A stretch of 64,000 bases of DNA. Origin: Nocardioides insulae DSM 17944 (GTDB lineage Bacteria > Actinomycetota > Actinomycetes > Propionibacteriales > Nocardioidaceae). Of the stretch, positions 18,281 to 27,256 are shown piece by piece. How positions within the stretch are numbered: the first letter of the stretch is position 1; the number at the start of each line of letters is the position of its first letter. The translations under genes were made by a program, and so were the position numbers. The notes under the pieces were generated by a model. That model worked only from the letters and a program-made list of their open reading frames with translations, ran no database searches and was not told the DNA's origin. The stretch covers positions 558,001-622,000 of the forward strand of contig NZ_AUGU01000013.1 in assembly GCF_000422825.1 (NCBI RefSeq), given 5' to 3'.

Positions 18281-19447
18281 TCAGCAGCTCATCGGCTCGG
18301 TGCCCTCGGGGAGCCAGCCGAGGGCGGGCATCGCCTGCGCGGTGGCCAGCCGGAACTGCGAGGCGGTCTCGTCGGTGATGCCCTTCAGCGCGGCCTCGGC
18401 GGCGGCCTGGTCGTAGGCGATCGCGCCCGAGGTGCCCTCGCCGCCGCAGAAGGCGAAGCCGGCCTGGTGCTCGGAGACCCACACGGCGGCCGCCGAGGCG
18501 GCCTCGCTCTGCCCGGCGTCGCCCAGCGCCCAGCCGGCCAGGCCGGTGCTGTTGGCGTTGGCGGCCGGCGGGGTCCCGCCGGCGAAGGATCCGTCGTCCT
18601 CCTGCTGCTCGACCAGCCAGGCGACGGCGTCCTCGGCGGCGCCCGCGGCCTCCTCGTCGTCGAGTGCCAGTAGCGCACGCACCGCGACCGCGGTGGCATC
18701 CACGTCGGGTACGGCGGCGGCGTCGTCCTGGCAGCCCTGCTGTTCGGCTGCGGCGTCGGTGGCGAAGGTGACCCGGAACCAGCCCTCGTCGCACTGTTGC
18801 GCGAGCAGGAAGTCGGTGGCTGCGGCTGCCTCGGCACTGCCGGCACCGCTCAGCGCGGAGACGGCGTAGGCCTGACCGAGGGTGTTGGACCAGTCGGCGG
18901 CGTCCTTCTGCTTGGGGTCCAGCTCGTCCTGGATCCGGCCGGCCGCCGGGCCCTGGTCCAGGGTGTGCTGCTCGAGGACTGAGATCAGGTCCTGGCCGCC
19001 GTAGGAGGCGGGATCCTGCCCCGACTCCTGCACCATCACCGCGAGCTTCGCCGTGGAGCCGGCCGAGACGACGGTGCCGAACCCGGGCGAGATGTAGTCC
19101 TGCACGTGCTCGGCCAGCGCGGTGCCGATGGTCCGCACCGTCTCAGGCTGCTCCTCGGTCGCGATCAGGCCCAACGCCGTGTCGACGGTGAGGCTGTAGT
19201 CGTCGGTGTCGAACTGGGCGTTGTGCATGATCCCGTTGTCCGCGAGCTGACCGCTGATCCAGGTCGCCGCCTGCGCGCGGGCTGAGGTGTCGTACGCCGG
19301 GGCACTGCTGGCGCTGCTGGTCGCCTCGTCCTCGGGGCTGCTGTCGGCCGCGTCCTCGCTGGTGCAGGCGGACAGGGCCAGGGCGGCCGTCGCGGCCAGG
19401 GCGAGCGCCACCGGACGCCGGCGCCACGAATGCGCAGAGTTGGTCAT
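18281..19447 (-). CDS. Lipoprotein with alpha/alpha-barrel (prenyltransferase/terpene-cyclase-like) domain; transcobalamin-like
   Basis: 388 residues. Lipoprotein signal with lipobox LSAC (Cys28), then a Ser/Glu/Asp-rich linker, then a helical-repeat domain from about residue 55 to the end. QW-like repeats are visible: LLAQQCDEGWFRVTF, WLVEQQEDDGSFAGG and STGLAGWALGDAG, as in prenyltransferase/squalene-cyclase-type alpha/alpha barrels, but the DXDD-type acidic catalytic motif of cyclases is not evident. The same fold forms the N-terminal domain of intrinsic factor and transcobalamin. It is the first gene behind the cobalamin riboswitch, with GGAAGGA five bases before the ATG. I infer an outer-surface cobalamin-binding role. 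Confidence 0.78.
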   Translation of the reverse strand: MTNSAHSWRRRPVALALAATAALALSACTSEDAADSSPEDEATSSASSAPAYDTSARAQAATWISGQLADNGIMHNAQFDTDDYSLTVDTALGLIATEEQPETVRTIGTALAEHVQDYISPGFGTVVSAGSTAKLAVMVQESGQDPASYGGQDLISVLEQHTLDQGPAAGRIQDELDPKQKDAADWSNTLGQAYAVSALSGAGSAEAAAATDFLLAQQCDEGWFRVTFATDAAAEQQGCQDDAAAVPDVDATAVAVRALLALDDEEAAGAAEDAVAWLVEQQEDDGSFAGGTPPAANANSTGLAGWALGDAGQSEAASAAAVWVSEHQAGFAFCGGEGTSGAIAYDQAAAEAALKGITDETASQFRLATAQAMPALGWLPEGTEPMSC

Positions 19448-19524
19448 GGGGGTCCTTCCCGCTGCGCGGCGAGAGGCGCCCGAATCCCTGGGACGACCCG
19501 CCGCGTGCCTCGACAGCGTGTGGT

Positions 19525-19645
19525 GAGGACGCTCCGCGGCAGGTGTTCCGGCTCGCCGGCCCGGACGGGTCGGCACACGGTTGCGGGTCAGCGCCGGATT
19601 CTCACCGGTTTCCCCCGCGCGCGGGCGTGATGGTTTCAGTTGTGC
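19525..19645 (-). ncRNA. Cobalamin (AdoCbl) riboswitch
   Basis: On the minus strand the conserved core reads GGGAAACCGGTGAGAATCC, then CGCTGACCCGCAACCGTG, and downstream GAGCCGGAACACCTGCC, which is the B12 box (19538-19554). These three blocks in this order are diagnostic of the cobalamin riboswitch family. Exact ends are estimated. About 75 nt separate it from the lipoprotein ATG, leaving room for an expression platform near the GGAAGGA ribosome-binding site; I see no U-tract terminator, so translational control is more likely. Confidence 0.9.
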
Positions 19646-19664
19646 TGGCGAAGCCTAACCCCTG

Positions 19665-19700
19665 GGTCCCGCCTCCGCCGATCTCGGTGGAGGCGGGACC
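19665..19700 (-). terminator. Terminator of gatCAB
   Basis: 16-bp stem (one G-U pair) with an atct loop, 10 nt after the gatB stop; it also separates gatB from the riboswitch promoter region. Confidence 0.75.
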
Positions 19701-19710
19701 AAGGGTCGGA

Positions 19711-21213
19711 TCAGGTGAGCTTGGCCAGGATGAGCTCGCGGACGCGACCGGCGTCGGCCTGGCCGCGCATCTCCTTCATCACCGCGCCGATGAGGGCGCC
19801 GGCGGCGGCGACCTTGCCGTCGCGGATCTTCTGGGCGACGTCGGGATTGCCCGCGATCGCGTTGTCGACCGCGGCCGAGAGCGCACCGTCATCGGAGACG
19901 ACCGCGAGCCCGCGCTTCTCCACGATCTCCGCGGGGGTGCCCTCGCCGGCGTAGAGGCCCTCGAACACCTGGCGGGCCAGCTTGTCGTTGATCGTCTTGG
20001 CGTCGACCAGCCCCTGGACCTCGGCGACCTGGACCGGGGTCACGCCGACCTCGGTGAGCTCCAGACCGTGGTCATTGGCCCGCCGGGCGAGCTCGCCGAG
20101 CCACCACTTGCGGGCCGCCTGCGGTGCGGCACCGGCGGCGATGGTCTCCTCGACGAGTTCGAGAGCGCCGGCGCCCACCGTGTCGCGCATCTCCATGTCG
20201 GAGAAGCCCCAGGCCTCCTGCAGCCGGGCCCGGCGCACCGCCGGCGGCTCGGGCAGGGTGCCGCGCAACTCCTCGACCCACTCCCGGGCGGGCGCCACCG
20301 GCACCAGGTCGGGCTCGGGGAAGTAGCGGTAGTCCTCGGCGTCGGACTTCTCCCGGCCCGCCGAGGTGCTGCCGTCACCCTCGTGGAAGTGGCGCGTCTC
20401 CTGCAGGATCGACCCGCCCGCGGACAGGATGCCGGCGTGCCGGGACATCTCGTAGCGGACGGCCCGCTCGACCGAGCGCAGGGAGTTGACGTTCTTCGTC
20501 TCGGTGCGGGTGCCGAGCACCTCGGAGCCCTTGGGCGCCAGGGAGAGGTTGACGTCGCAGCGCATCGAGCCCTGATCCATCCGGACGTCGGAGACCCCGA
20601 GCCCCTTGACCAGCTCGCGCAGCGCCGCGACGTACGCCTTGGCGACCTCGGGAGCCTTGGCACCGGTGCCGCGGATCGGCTTGGTGACGATCTCGATCAG
20701 CGGGATGCCCGCGCGGTTGTAGTCGATCAGCGAGTGGCTGGCGCCGTGGATGCGACCGGTGGCCCCGCCGATGTGGGTGGCCTTGCCGGTGTCCTCCTCC
20801 ATGTGGGCGCGCTCGATCTCGACCCGGTAGGTCTCCCCGTCGACCTCGACGTCGAGATAGCCCTCGAAGCAGATCGGCTCGTCGTACTGGGAGGTCTGGA
20901 AGTTCTTCGGCATGTCCGGATAGAAGTAGTTCTTCCGGGCGAAGCGGCACCACTCGGCGATCTCGCAGTTGAGCGCCAGACCGATCCGGATCGCCGACTC
21001 GACCGCCGCGCCGTTGACCACCGGCATCGCGCCGGGCAGCCCCAGGCAGGTCGGGCAGACCTGGGTGTTGGGCTCGGCACCGAACTCGGTCGGGCAGCCG
21101 CAGAACATCTTGGTCGCCGTGTTGAGCTCGACGTGGACCTCCAGCCCCATGGTGGGGTCGAAGGTCTCCAGCACCTTCTCGAACGGGACGAGGGTGGTGA
21201 CCGCACTGGTCAT
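19711..21213 (-). CDS. gatB: Asp-tRNA(Asn)/Glu-tRNA(Gln) amidotransferase subunit B
   Basis: 500 residues. It binds the mischarged tRNA and activates the carboxylate with ATP, while GatA supplies ammonia from glutamine. Seen: N-terminal [18 protein letters not shown], the zinc cysteines CGC and CPTCLG, the kinase-like [10 protein letters not shown] and [17 protein letters not shown], and a C-terminal YqeY-like tail domain (residues about 350-500, ending [20 protein letters not shown]). The ATG overlaps the gatA stop by 4 nt. The frame is open upstream, but [14 protein letters not shown] is the natural start. Confidence 0.97.
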   Translation of the reverse strand: MTSAVTTLVPFEKVLETFDPTMGLEVHVELNTATKMFCGCPTEFGAEPNTQVCPTCLGLPGAMPVVNGAAVESAIRIGLALNCEIAEWCRFARKNYFYPDMPKNFQTSQYDEPICFEGYLDVEVDGETYRVEIERAHMEEDTGKATHIGGATGRIHGASHSLIDYNRAGIPLIEIVTKPIRGTGAKAPEVAKAYVAALRELVKGLGVSDVRMDQGSMRCDVNLSLAPKGSEVLGTRTETKNVNSLRSVERAVRYEMSRHAGILSAGGSILQETRHFHEGDGSTSAGREKSDAEDYRYFPEPDLVPVAPAREWVEELRGTLPEPPAVRRARLQEAWGFSDMEMRDTVGAGALELVEETIAAGAAPQAARKWWLGELARRANDHGLELTEVGVTPVQVAEVQGLVDAKTINDKLARQVFEGLYAGEGTPAEIVEKRGLAVVSDDGALSAAVDNAIAGNPDVAQKIRDGKVAAAGALIGAVMKEMRGQADAGRVRELILAKLT

Positions 21214-22742
21214 CGGGCAACCTCCTGAAGGGCCGGGGCCTGGGCGAGCAGTGGGCCACCCCACGCAGCGGCGTGGGCGGCCTCGAGGGCGGCCCCCACC
21301 CGGTAGAGCCGGTCGTCGGCGAGCGCCGGCGCCAGCACCTGGAAGCCGACCGGCAGTCCGTCCTCATCGGCGAGCCCGGCAGGGACCGAGATCCCGGGGA
21401 CGCCGGCGAGGTTGGCCGGGATGGTGGCGAGATCCTGGAGGTACATCGCCAACGGGTCGTCGAGCTTCTCCCCCAGCTTGAACGCCGTGGTCGGCGAGGT
21501 CGGGCTGACCAGTACGTCGACCCGGTCGTAGGCCGCGGCGAAGTCGCGGGAGATCAGGGTGCGGACCTTCTGCGCCTGACCGTAGTAGGCGTCGTAGTAG
21601 CCGCTGGAGAGGGCATAGGTGCCGACGATGATGCGGCGCTTGACCTCGTCGCCGAAACCGGCGTCGCGGGTGGCCTTCATGACGTCCTCGGCGCTGGGCT
21701 GCCCGTCGGGCACGACGCGGAGACCGAAGCGCATGGCGTCGAACTTGGCGAGGTTGGAGGAGACCTCGGCCGGCATCACGAGGTAGTAGGCCGCCATCGC
21801 GTGCACGAAGCTCGGGCAGGACACCTCCACCACCTCGGCGCCGAGCTTGGTCAGCAGGTCGACCGACTCCTGGAACCGGGCCATCACGCCGGGCTGCCAG
21901 CCGTCGCCGGCGAGCTCCTTGATGACCCCGACGCGCAGGCCGGACAGGTCACCGGAGGCGCCCTGCAACGCCGCCTCGACCAGACCGGTCACCGGCTGCT
22001 GGACCGAGGTGGAGTCGAGCGGGTCGTGACCGCCGATCAGCTCGTGCAGCAGCGCGCTGTCGAGCACCGAACGGGTGACCGGGCCGGCCTGGTCGAGGCT
22101 GTTGGCCATCGCGACCAGGCCGTAGCGGGAAACCGATCCGTAGGTCGGCTTGACCCCCACGGTGCCGGTGACCGCGCCCGGCTGGCGGATCGAGCCGCCG
22201 GTGTCGGTGCCGATCGCGAGCGGGGCCTCGTAGGCGGCCACCGCGGCGGCCGAGCCACCGCCGGAGCCGCCGGGGATGCGGTCGAGGGCCCACGGGTTGC
22301 GGGTCGGACCGTACGCCGAGTGCTCGGTCGAGGAGCCCATCGCGAACTCGTCCATGTTGGTCTTGCCCAGGATCGGCAGACCGGCGGCACGGATCTTGCC
22401 GACCACGGTGGCGTCGTACGGCGGGCGCCAGCCCTCCAGGATCTTGGAGGCGCAGGTGGTGGGCAGACCGCGCGTGGTCAGGACGTCCTTGATCGCGATC
22501 GGAACACCGTCGAGCCGGTGCAGGGGCGCCCCGGCCGCGCGCCGGGCGTCGGACTCGGCGGCGCTGGCGAGCGCACCCTCGGCGTCGACGTGGAGGAAGG
22601 CGTGCACGCCCTCGGTCGCGTCGCCGTCGACCGAGGCGATCCGGTCGAGGTGGGCCCGGGTCAGCTCGACCGAGGTGGTGGCACCGGCGGCGAGGTCGTC
22701 GGCGAGCTCGGCGGCGGTCCGGGTGATCGGCGAAGTGCTCAC
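21210..22742 (-). CDS. gatA: Asp-tRNA(Asn)/Glu-tRNA(Gln) amidotransferase subunit A
   Basis: 510 residues. Amidase-signature glutaminase. The Ser-cisSer-Lys triad is recognisable as Lys85 in VPIAIKDV, Ser160 in GGSGGGSA and Ser184 in [10 protein letters not shown], with the same spacing (75 and 24) as known GatA enzymes. Start is GTG; GTGA overlaps the gatC stop. Presence of gatCAB implies that Gln-tRNA, and possibly Asn-tRNA, is made indirectly in this organism. Confidence 0.97.
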   Translation of the reverse strand: MSTSPITRTAAELADDLAAGATTSVELTRAHLDRIASVDGDATEGVHAFLHVDAEGALASAAESDARRAAGAPLHRLDGVPIAIKDVLTTRGLPTTCASKILEGWRPPYDATVVGKIRAAGLPILGKTNMDEFAMGSSTEHSAYGPTRNPWALDRIPGGSGGGSAAAVAAYEAPLAIGTDTGGSIRQPGAVTGTVGVKPTYGSVSRYGLVAMANSLDQAGPVTRSVLDSALLHELIGGHDPLDSTSVQQPVTGLVEAALQGASGDLSGLRVGVIKELAGDGWQPGVMARFQESVDLLTKLGAEVVEVSCPSFVHAMAAYYLVMPAEVSSNLAKFDAMRFGLRVVPDGQPSAEDVMKATRDAGFGDEVKRRIIVGTYALSSGYYDAYYGQAQKVRTLISRDFAAAYDRVDVLVSPTSPTTAFKLGEKLDDPLAMYLQDLATIPANLAGVPGISVPAGLADEDGLPVGFQVLAPALADDRLYRVGAALEAAHAAAWGGPLLAQAPALQEVAR

Positions 22743-23038
22743 TGCTCGTCCCCCAGGATCCGCGGCACGGAGAACCGCTGCTCGTCGACCTCGGGCGCCC
22801 CGGAGAGCGCCTCCTGCGGCGTCAGGCCGGGACGGATCACGTCGTCACGGAAGACGTTGACCAGCGGGATCGGGTGGGACGTCGGCGGCACGTCGTCACC
22901 GGCCACCCCCTGGATGGAGGCGACCGACTCGAGGATCACGTTGAGCTGTGGGGCCAGGTGGTCGAGCTCGGCATCGTCGAGGTCGATCCGGGCGAGATCG
23001 GCCAGGTGCGCGACCTCGTCTCGGCTGATTTCAGGCAT
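22739..23038 (-). CDS. gatC: Asp-tRNA(Asn)/Glu-tRNA(Gln) amidotransferase subunit C
   Basis: 99 residues. Small belt subunit that holds GatA and GatB together; begins [20 protein letters not shown] and ends with the typical VPRILGDEQ. The ATG at 23038 is preferred to the GTG six bases upstream because a TAGGAT box ends exactly 6 nt before it, as in the other leaderless genes of the window. First gene of the coupled gatC-gatA-gatB operon. Confidence 0.93.
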   Translation of the reverse strand: MPEISRDEVAHLADLARIDLDDAELDHLAPQLNVILESVASIQGVAGDDVPPTSHPIPLVNVFRDDVIRPGLTPQEALSGAPEVDEQRFSVPRILGDEQ

Positions 23039-23044
23039 GGCCAC

Positions 23045-23050
23045 ATCCTA
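23045..23050 (-). promoter_or_regulatory. -10 box of gatCAB (leaderless)
   Basis: TAGGAT on the minus strand, 6 nt before the gatC ATG. Confidence 0.5.
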
Positions 23051-23094
23051 AGGTCCGGGCACGACGACGACGGGTTCGGCCTGACCCCGACCCC

Positions 23095-23940
23095 TCAGGC
23101 GAGCCGGGTGATCTCGACGTTGACGAACATCGAGGAGGTGCCCACACCCGAATAGAGCCCGGACAGGGGCCGGACGTCGTCGTAGTCACGACCGGTCGCC
23201 ACCACCACGTGCCGGTCGCCGACCGGCTGGTCGTTGGTCGGATCGAAGCCGCACCACTGGTCGTCCCACCACTCCACCCAGGCGTGGGACTCCCCCACCA
23301 CCCCCTCGCCGACGGGGGCGTCGGCCCGGGGATGCAGATATCCGGAGACGTACCGGGCCGGGATCCCCACACTGCGCAGGCAGCCGATCACCAGGTGAGC
23401 GAGGTCCTGGCAGACGCCGGCGCGCTGCTCCCAGGCCTCGGCGGCACTGGTGCGCACCCCGGTGGACCCGGACCGGTACTCCACCTCCTCGTGCACCAGC
23501 GCACAGATCGCCAGCGCGGCCTCCCCCGGCAGGGCGGCCCCGCGAGCGATCGTTGCGGCACGCTCGGCCAGGTCGGGCGGCGGTTCGACCAGAGCGGGCA
23601 CGGCGAGGTGCTCCACGTGCCGGTCGACGACCTCGGGCAGGGCCAGCTCTTCCCACGGGAGGCTCGGTGGGCGCGCCGGCGGACGATCGGTGTGCACCGT
23701 GGCGGTGGCGGTGACCCGGAGGTCCTCGTGCGGATCGAGCACCTCGAAGACGGTCACCTGGGTCCCGAAGTAGTCGGTGTAGGTGTGCGTCCACGGGGCC
23801 GGGGACACATCGATCCGGGAGTGCACCACGATCTGGCCCGCCGTGGTCTGCGGGGTCATCCGCGCCTCGTTGTACGACGCGGTCGCCCGACCGTCGTACT
23901 CGTATCCGGTGGTGTGCACGATGCGAAGCTGCATGCTCAC
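23095..23940 (-). CDS. Transglutaminase-like cysteine protease/amidase
   Basis: 281 residues. N-terminal bacterial transglutaminase-like beta domain (LRIVHTTGYEYDGRATASYN onward), then a transglutaminase core with Cys in RAGVCQDLAH, His in GESHAWVEWW and Asp in GFDPTNDQPVGD, the Cys-His-Asp triad. It is the third gene of the ATP-grasp/alpha-E/transglutaminase cluster found widely in bacteria, whose biological role is not established. The GTG start overlaps the alpha-E stop (GTGA); an ATG six bases later is the alternative. Confidence 0.87.
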   Translation of the reverse strand: MSMQLRIVHTTGYEYDGRATASYNEARMTPQTTAGQIVVHSRIDVSPAPWTHTYTDYFGTQVTVFEVLDPHEDLRVTATATVHTDRPPARPPSLPWEELALPEVVDRHVEHLAVPALVEPPPDLAERAATIARGAALPGEAALAICALVHEEVEYRSGSTGVRTSAAEAWEQRAGVCQDLAHLVIGCLRSVGIPARYVSGYLHPRADAPVGEGVVGESHAWVEWWDDQWCGFDPTNDQPVGDRHVVVATGRDYDDVRPLSGLYSGVGTSSMFVNVEITRLA

Positions 23941-24869
23941 GTCCGTTCCGCCTGCCACTCGGTCGTCTCGGACCCGGCGAAGTAGCGCCGGGTCACGGCT
24001 TCGGTCGCTGCCGCGCAGGTGCGCTGAAGCCGCTCCATCTCGGTCGGCAGGTCCGCCACCACGTCGGCGAGGGAGCGGTACTCCAGGTCGGCGCGGGTAC
24101 GTCCGAGCAGGCGCTGGGCGTCGTCGCGGAAGCCGGCCCGCGGCGTGGTCGCCCCGAGGTTCTCGAAGCACTGCTCCGCACGGTTGAGTGAGTAGACGAC
24201 CGACCGCGGGAACCACCGGTCCAACAGCAGGAACTCGGCGGCGTCCCGGTCCGCCTCGCTGCCCCGGTAGGTGCGCAGGAACGCCTCGTAGGCGCCGCAG
24301 GCGCGCAGCGTCGTCGGCCAGGCGGGAGCGGCACCGGATGCGGCCAACTCGGCCGTGGCCACCAGGCGCGCGGTCATGTCGGCCCGTTCGATCATCCGGC
24401 CCAGTACCAGGAACTGCCATCCCTCGTCGCGGGACATGGTGGCGTCCGCGGTGCCGTCGATGAGTGCCGCTCGGTCGCGCACCCAGTGGAAGACCGCGGG
24501 TGGGCGCAGGGTTCTGAACCGGCCGGACCCCAGCGTGCGGTAGGTCGTGTTGAGGGCCTCCCAGAGTGGTTCGGAGAGCGTCTCGCGGGCCCGGCGGGCG
24601 CTCTCCCGCGCGGATCCGAGCGCCGCCGCGATGGAGAACGGCGAGCCGGGGTCGTAGGCGAGCAGGTCCAGCATCCTCACCGTCGTCACCGCCCCCTCGG
24701 GCGAGGGGACCCCCATCACCGAGAGCAGGCCCCGGCAGGTCTCGGCCTCGTCGGCATGAGGGTCCTCCAGCAGCAGCTGGGTCTGCACCTCCAGGATGCG
24801 GGCGGTGTCCTCGGCCCGTTCGACGTACCGGCCGATCCAGAACATCGACTCGGCGATCCGGCTCAGCAT
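23937..24869 (-). CDS. Alpha-E domain-containing protein
   Basis: 310 residues, almost entirely helical. The alpha-E family signature is at the N-terminus ([26 protein letters not shown]) and again near residue 157 (GRMIERADMTARLV), an internal repeat of the ERA-D-TAR motif. Members occur next to circularly permuted ATP-grasp ligases and transglutaminases. Catalytic role unknown; a peptide-modifying complex has been proposed for the gene set. It overlaps the ATP-grasp stop by 7 nt. Confidence 0.87.
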   Translation of the reverse strand: MLSRIAESMFWIGRYVERAEDTARILEVQTQLLLEDPHADEAETCRGLLSVMGVPSPEGAVTTVRMLDLLAYDPGSPFSIAAALGSARESARRARETLSEPLWEALNTTYRTLGSGRFRTLRPPAVFHWVRDRAALIDGTADATMSRDEGWQFLVLGRMIERADMTARLVATAELAASGAAPAWPTTLRACGAYEAFLRTYRGSEADRDAAEFLLLDRWFPRSVVYSLNRAEQCFENLGATTPRAGFRDDAQRLLGRTRADLEYRSLADVVADLPTEMERLQRTCAAATEAVTRRYFAGSETTEWQAERT

Positions 24870-26449
24870 CGCGACTCCCCCTCCTGCCCCTGCTGCTGTT
24901 GCTGCTCCTCCTGCTCGGAGAGGAGCAGGGCGTCGGGGCCAGGATCAGGCGCTGGTCCGGGCGCGACCGCCTGCCTGACCGCCGGGGCGGGCACGGGCCC
25001 GGAGCGGGCCTGACGGGCTCCGGCCAGCACCCAGGTGTCCTTGGAGCCGCCGCCGCGGGAGGAGTTGACGATGAGCTCGCCCTCGGCCATCGCGACCCGG
25101 GTGAGGCCACCGGGCAGCACCCACACCCGCTCCCCGTCGTTGACCGCGAACGGCCGCAGGTCGACGTGCCTCGGCGCCATCCGGCCGTTGACGTAGGTCG
25201 GGACGGTGGACAACTGCACCACCGGCTGGGCGATCCAGGCGCGCGGGTCGAGCTCGATCCGCGCACGCAGCGCATCGAGCTCGGCCCGGTCGGCCTGCGG
25301 CCCGATCACGATGCCCTTCCCACCGGAGCCGTCCACCGGCTTGAGCACGAGTTCGTCGAGCCGGTCGAGCACCTCCTCCCGGGCGGATGCCTCGCCGAGG
25401 CGCCAGGTCTCGACGTTGCGCAGGACCGGCTCCTCGGCCAGGTAGTAGCGGATCAGGTCGGGCAGGTAGGTGTAGACGAGCTTGTCGTCGGCCACGCCGT
25501 TGCCGATCGCGTTGGCGATGGAGACGTTGCCGGCCCGGGCCGCGTTGACCACTCCCGGGCAGCCCAGCAGCGAGTCGCCGCGGAACTGCACGGGGTCCAT
25601 GAACTCGTCGTCGACGCGCCGGTAGATCACGTGCACCTGCTCCAGACCATGCGTGGTCCGCATCATGATCCGACCGCGCCGGCACTCCAGGTCACGTCCC
25701 TCGACCAGTTCCACCCCCATGGTCCGGGCCAGGAGTGCGTGCTCGAAGTAGGCGCCGTTGTAGACCCCGGGGGTGAGCACGACCACGGTCGGGTCGGTGA
25801 TGCCGGCCGGTGCGGCCGCGCGCAGGGCCGCGAGCAGACGCTGCGGGTAGCCGGCCACCGGACGGATCCGGTGCTGGGCGAAGGACTCGGCCAGGGCCGC
25901 CGAGATCGCCCGCCGGTTCGTCATCACGTACGACACCCCCGAGGGCACCCGCACGTTGTCCTCGAGCACCCGGAACTCGCCGTCGTCGTCGCGGATCAGG
26001 TCGATGCCGGACACGTGGATGCGCACACCATTGGGCGGTTCGATGCCCGCCGCCGCCCGGTGGAAGTGGGAGGACGTGGTCACCACGGCCCGAGGTACCA
26101 CGCCGTCCTCGAAGACGCGGCCCGCGTCGTAGACGTCGGCGAGGAACGCCTCCAGGGCGGCGACCCGCTGCTGGACGCCGCGCTCCACCGTGGCCCAGGC
26201 CTCCATCTCGATCACCCGGGGCACGATGTCCAGCGGCATCGCGCGCTCCTCGCCGCCGATGTCGAAGGTGACGCCCTGGTCGAGATAGGCGGTCCCCAGG
26301 GCCTCCGCCCTCGCCCGCAGGTCACGGTCGGAGAGATCACTCAGCGAGGACCGCAGTTGGCGATAGGGCAGGCGCGGGCCGACCGCGTCGAACATCTCGT
26401 CGTACGCCGGTCCTCGGGCCGCGTCGTAGCCCTCGAAGATGGGAGGCAT
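24863..26449 (-). CDS. Circularly permuted ATP-grasp type 2 protein (DUF404/DUF407)
   Basis: 528 residues. A predicted peptide-bond-forming ligase: ATP-grasp elements in permuted order, including [24 protein letters not shown] and [17 protein letters not shown] nucleotide-binding segments, plus [21 protein letters not shown]. The C-terminus is unusual: after a Pro/Ala-rich linker it ends in a Glu/Gln cluster with five consecutive glutamines and a terminal Cys. ATG at 26449 is preferred because a TACGGT box ends 7 nt upstream; the frame stays open 16 codons further. First gene of the three-gene cluster. Confidence 0.88.
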   Translation of the reverse strand: MPPIFEGYDAARGPAYDEMFDAVGPRLPYRQLRSSLSDLSDRDLRARAEALGTAYLDQGVTFDIGGEERAMPLDIVPRVIEMEAWATVERGVQQRVAALEAFLADVYDAGRVFEDGVVPRAVVTTSSHFHRAAAGIEPPNGVRIHVSGIDLIRDDDGEFRVLEDNVRVPSGVSYVMTNRRAISAALAESFAQHRIRPVAGYPQRLLAALRAAAPAGITDPTVVVLTPGVYNGAYFEHALLARTMGVELVEGRDLECRRGRIMMRTTHGLEQVHVIYRRVDDEFMDPVQFRGDSLLGCPGVVNAARAGNVSIANAIGNGVADDKLVYTYLPDLIRYYLAEEPVLRNVETWRLGEASAREEVLDRLDELVLKPVDGSGGKGIVIGPQADRAELDALRARIELDPRAWIAQPVVQLSTVPTYVNGRMAPRHVDLRPFAVNDGERVWVLPGGLTRVAMAEGELIVNSSRGGGSKDTWVLAGARQARSGPVPAPAVRQAVAPGPAPDPGPDALLLSEQEEQQQQQGQEGESRC

Positions 26450-26456
26450 GCCGGGG

Positions 26457-26462
26457 ACCGTA
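26457..26462 (-). promoter_or_regulatory. -10 box of the ATP-grasp operon (leaderless)
   Basis: TACGGT on the minus strand, 7 nt before the ATG; no Shine-Dalgarno. Confidence 0.5.
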
Positions 26463-26513
26463 ACGGGGTCACGTGACGGGCATGTAACAAGAGGCAAGTC
26501 GGTTCGGGACCGG

Positions 26514-27098
26514 CTACTGCCCGTCGAGTTCGTCCACGAGGGCGAGGCCGTCGTCGATCCAGGCGAGCTCGGTCTTCGCGTGCGCGATCAGCCCGTTGTA
26601 GGCATGGATGCGGTAGCGCGCGGCCAGTTCACCCTGCTCCTCGGGGAGGTGGCTGAGCCGGGCGACCAGCGTCGGATGGCTGCGGTCGAGCAGCATCGCC
26701 CGGGTGCCCTCGAGCAGTGCGAGGTGGTCGCGCCAGTACTCCCGCTGCTTGCGGAGCTGCTCCCTGGCGGCCTCCGGCTGCGCCCAGTCCAGGTAGGCCG
26801 CCTTGAGGTAGGCGGGGTCGCGCTGTCGCCTGATGTCCAGCGGCTCGTCCATCCAGGCACGGAAGGCGGTCAGGCCGGCCTCGGTGACGTGGTACTCCTT
26901 CTTCGTACTCCGCTTCCCCCAGGGCACCTGCTCGGAGGTCAGCAGGCCGTCGCGCTCCATCCGGTTGAGCTCGGGGTAGATCTGCGAGTCCGGCGCGTGC
27001 CACACGTGGGCGACCGACCCACTGAAGCCCTTGGAGATGTCGTATCCCGTCATCGGCTGTGCCGTGAGCAGCGCGAGCAGCGCGTAGCGCAGCGACAT
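26514..27098 (-). CDS. PadR-family transcriptional regulator, VanR-type
   Basis: 194 residues. N-terminal winged helix-turn-helix (ALLALLTAQPMTGYDISKGF through YPELNRMERDGLLTSEQV, residues 6-60, with the KKEYHVTEAG wing) and a helical C-terminal dimerisation domain (residues about 95-180), as in PadR subfamily 1. It is divergent from a vanA-vanB-transporter operon. In Corynebacterium glutamicum a PadR-type VanR represses vanABK and is released by vanillate; the same arrangement here suggests the same role. The start has GAGGAGG before the ATG. Confidence 0.88.
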   Translation of the reverse strand: MSLRYALLALLTAQPMTGYDISKGFSGSVAHVWHAPDSQIYPELNRMERDGLLTSEQVPWGKRSTKKEYHVTEAGLTAFRAWMDEPLDIRRQRDPAYLKAAYLDWAQPEAAREQLRKQREYWRDHLALLEGTRAMLLDRSHPTLVARLSHLPEEQGELAARYRIHAYNGLIAHAKTELAWIDDGLALVDELDGQ

Positions 27099-27199
27099 GC
27101 CACCTCCTCGATCCCTGCTGGTCCGTGCTCGATCCGTGCGTGGTCCGTGCCCACCTCGACGCCCCCTGGGGTGGGTAAGTGTGACCTGCTTGCCAATTC

Positions 27200-27248
27200 A
27201 CTATATCCATAGGTACCTTGTGGCGCGCGTAACAACTATCTCCATAGG
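27200..27248. promoter_or_regulatory. Paired operator candidates for the PadR/VanR regulator
   Basis: Two nearly identical 14-mers, ACTATATCCATAGG (27200-27213) and ACTATCTCCATAGG (27235-27248), start 35 bp apart. Each contains the dyad CTAT-N4-ATAG. They are AT-rich islands in GC-rich DNA, placed between the regulator and vanA; the second abuts the vanA ribosome-binding site. A possible vanA promoter is TTGCCA (27190-27195), 18 nt, TACCTT (27214-27219), so the first box overlaps the promoter spacer. Confidence 0.65.
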
Positions 27249-27256
27249 GAGTTGAC

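Noticed and set aside
18281..19447. Genuine terpene cyclase or prenyltransferase beta subunit
   Set aside because: It is a surface lipoprotein, shows no clear acidic catalytic motif and sits behind a cobalamin riboswitch with an importer.
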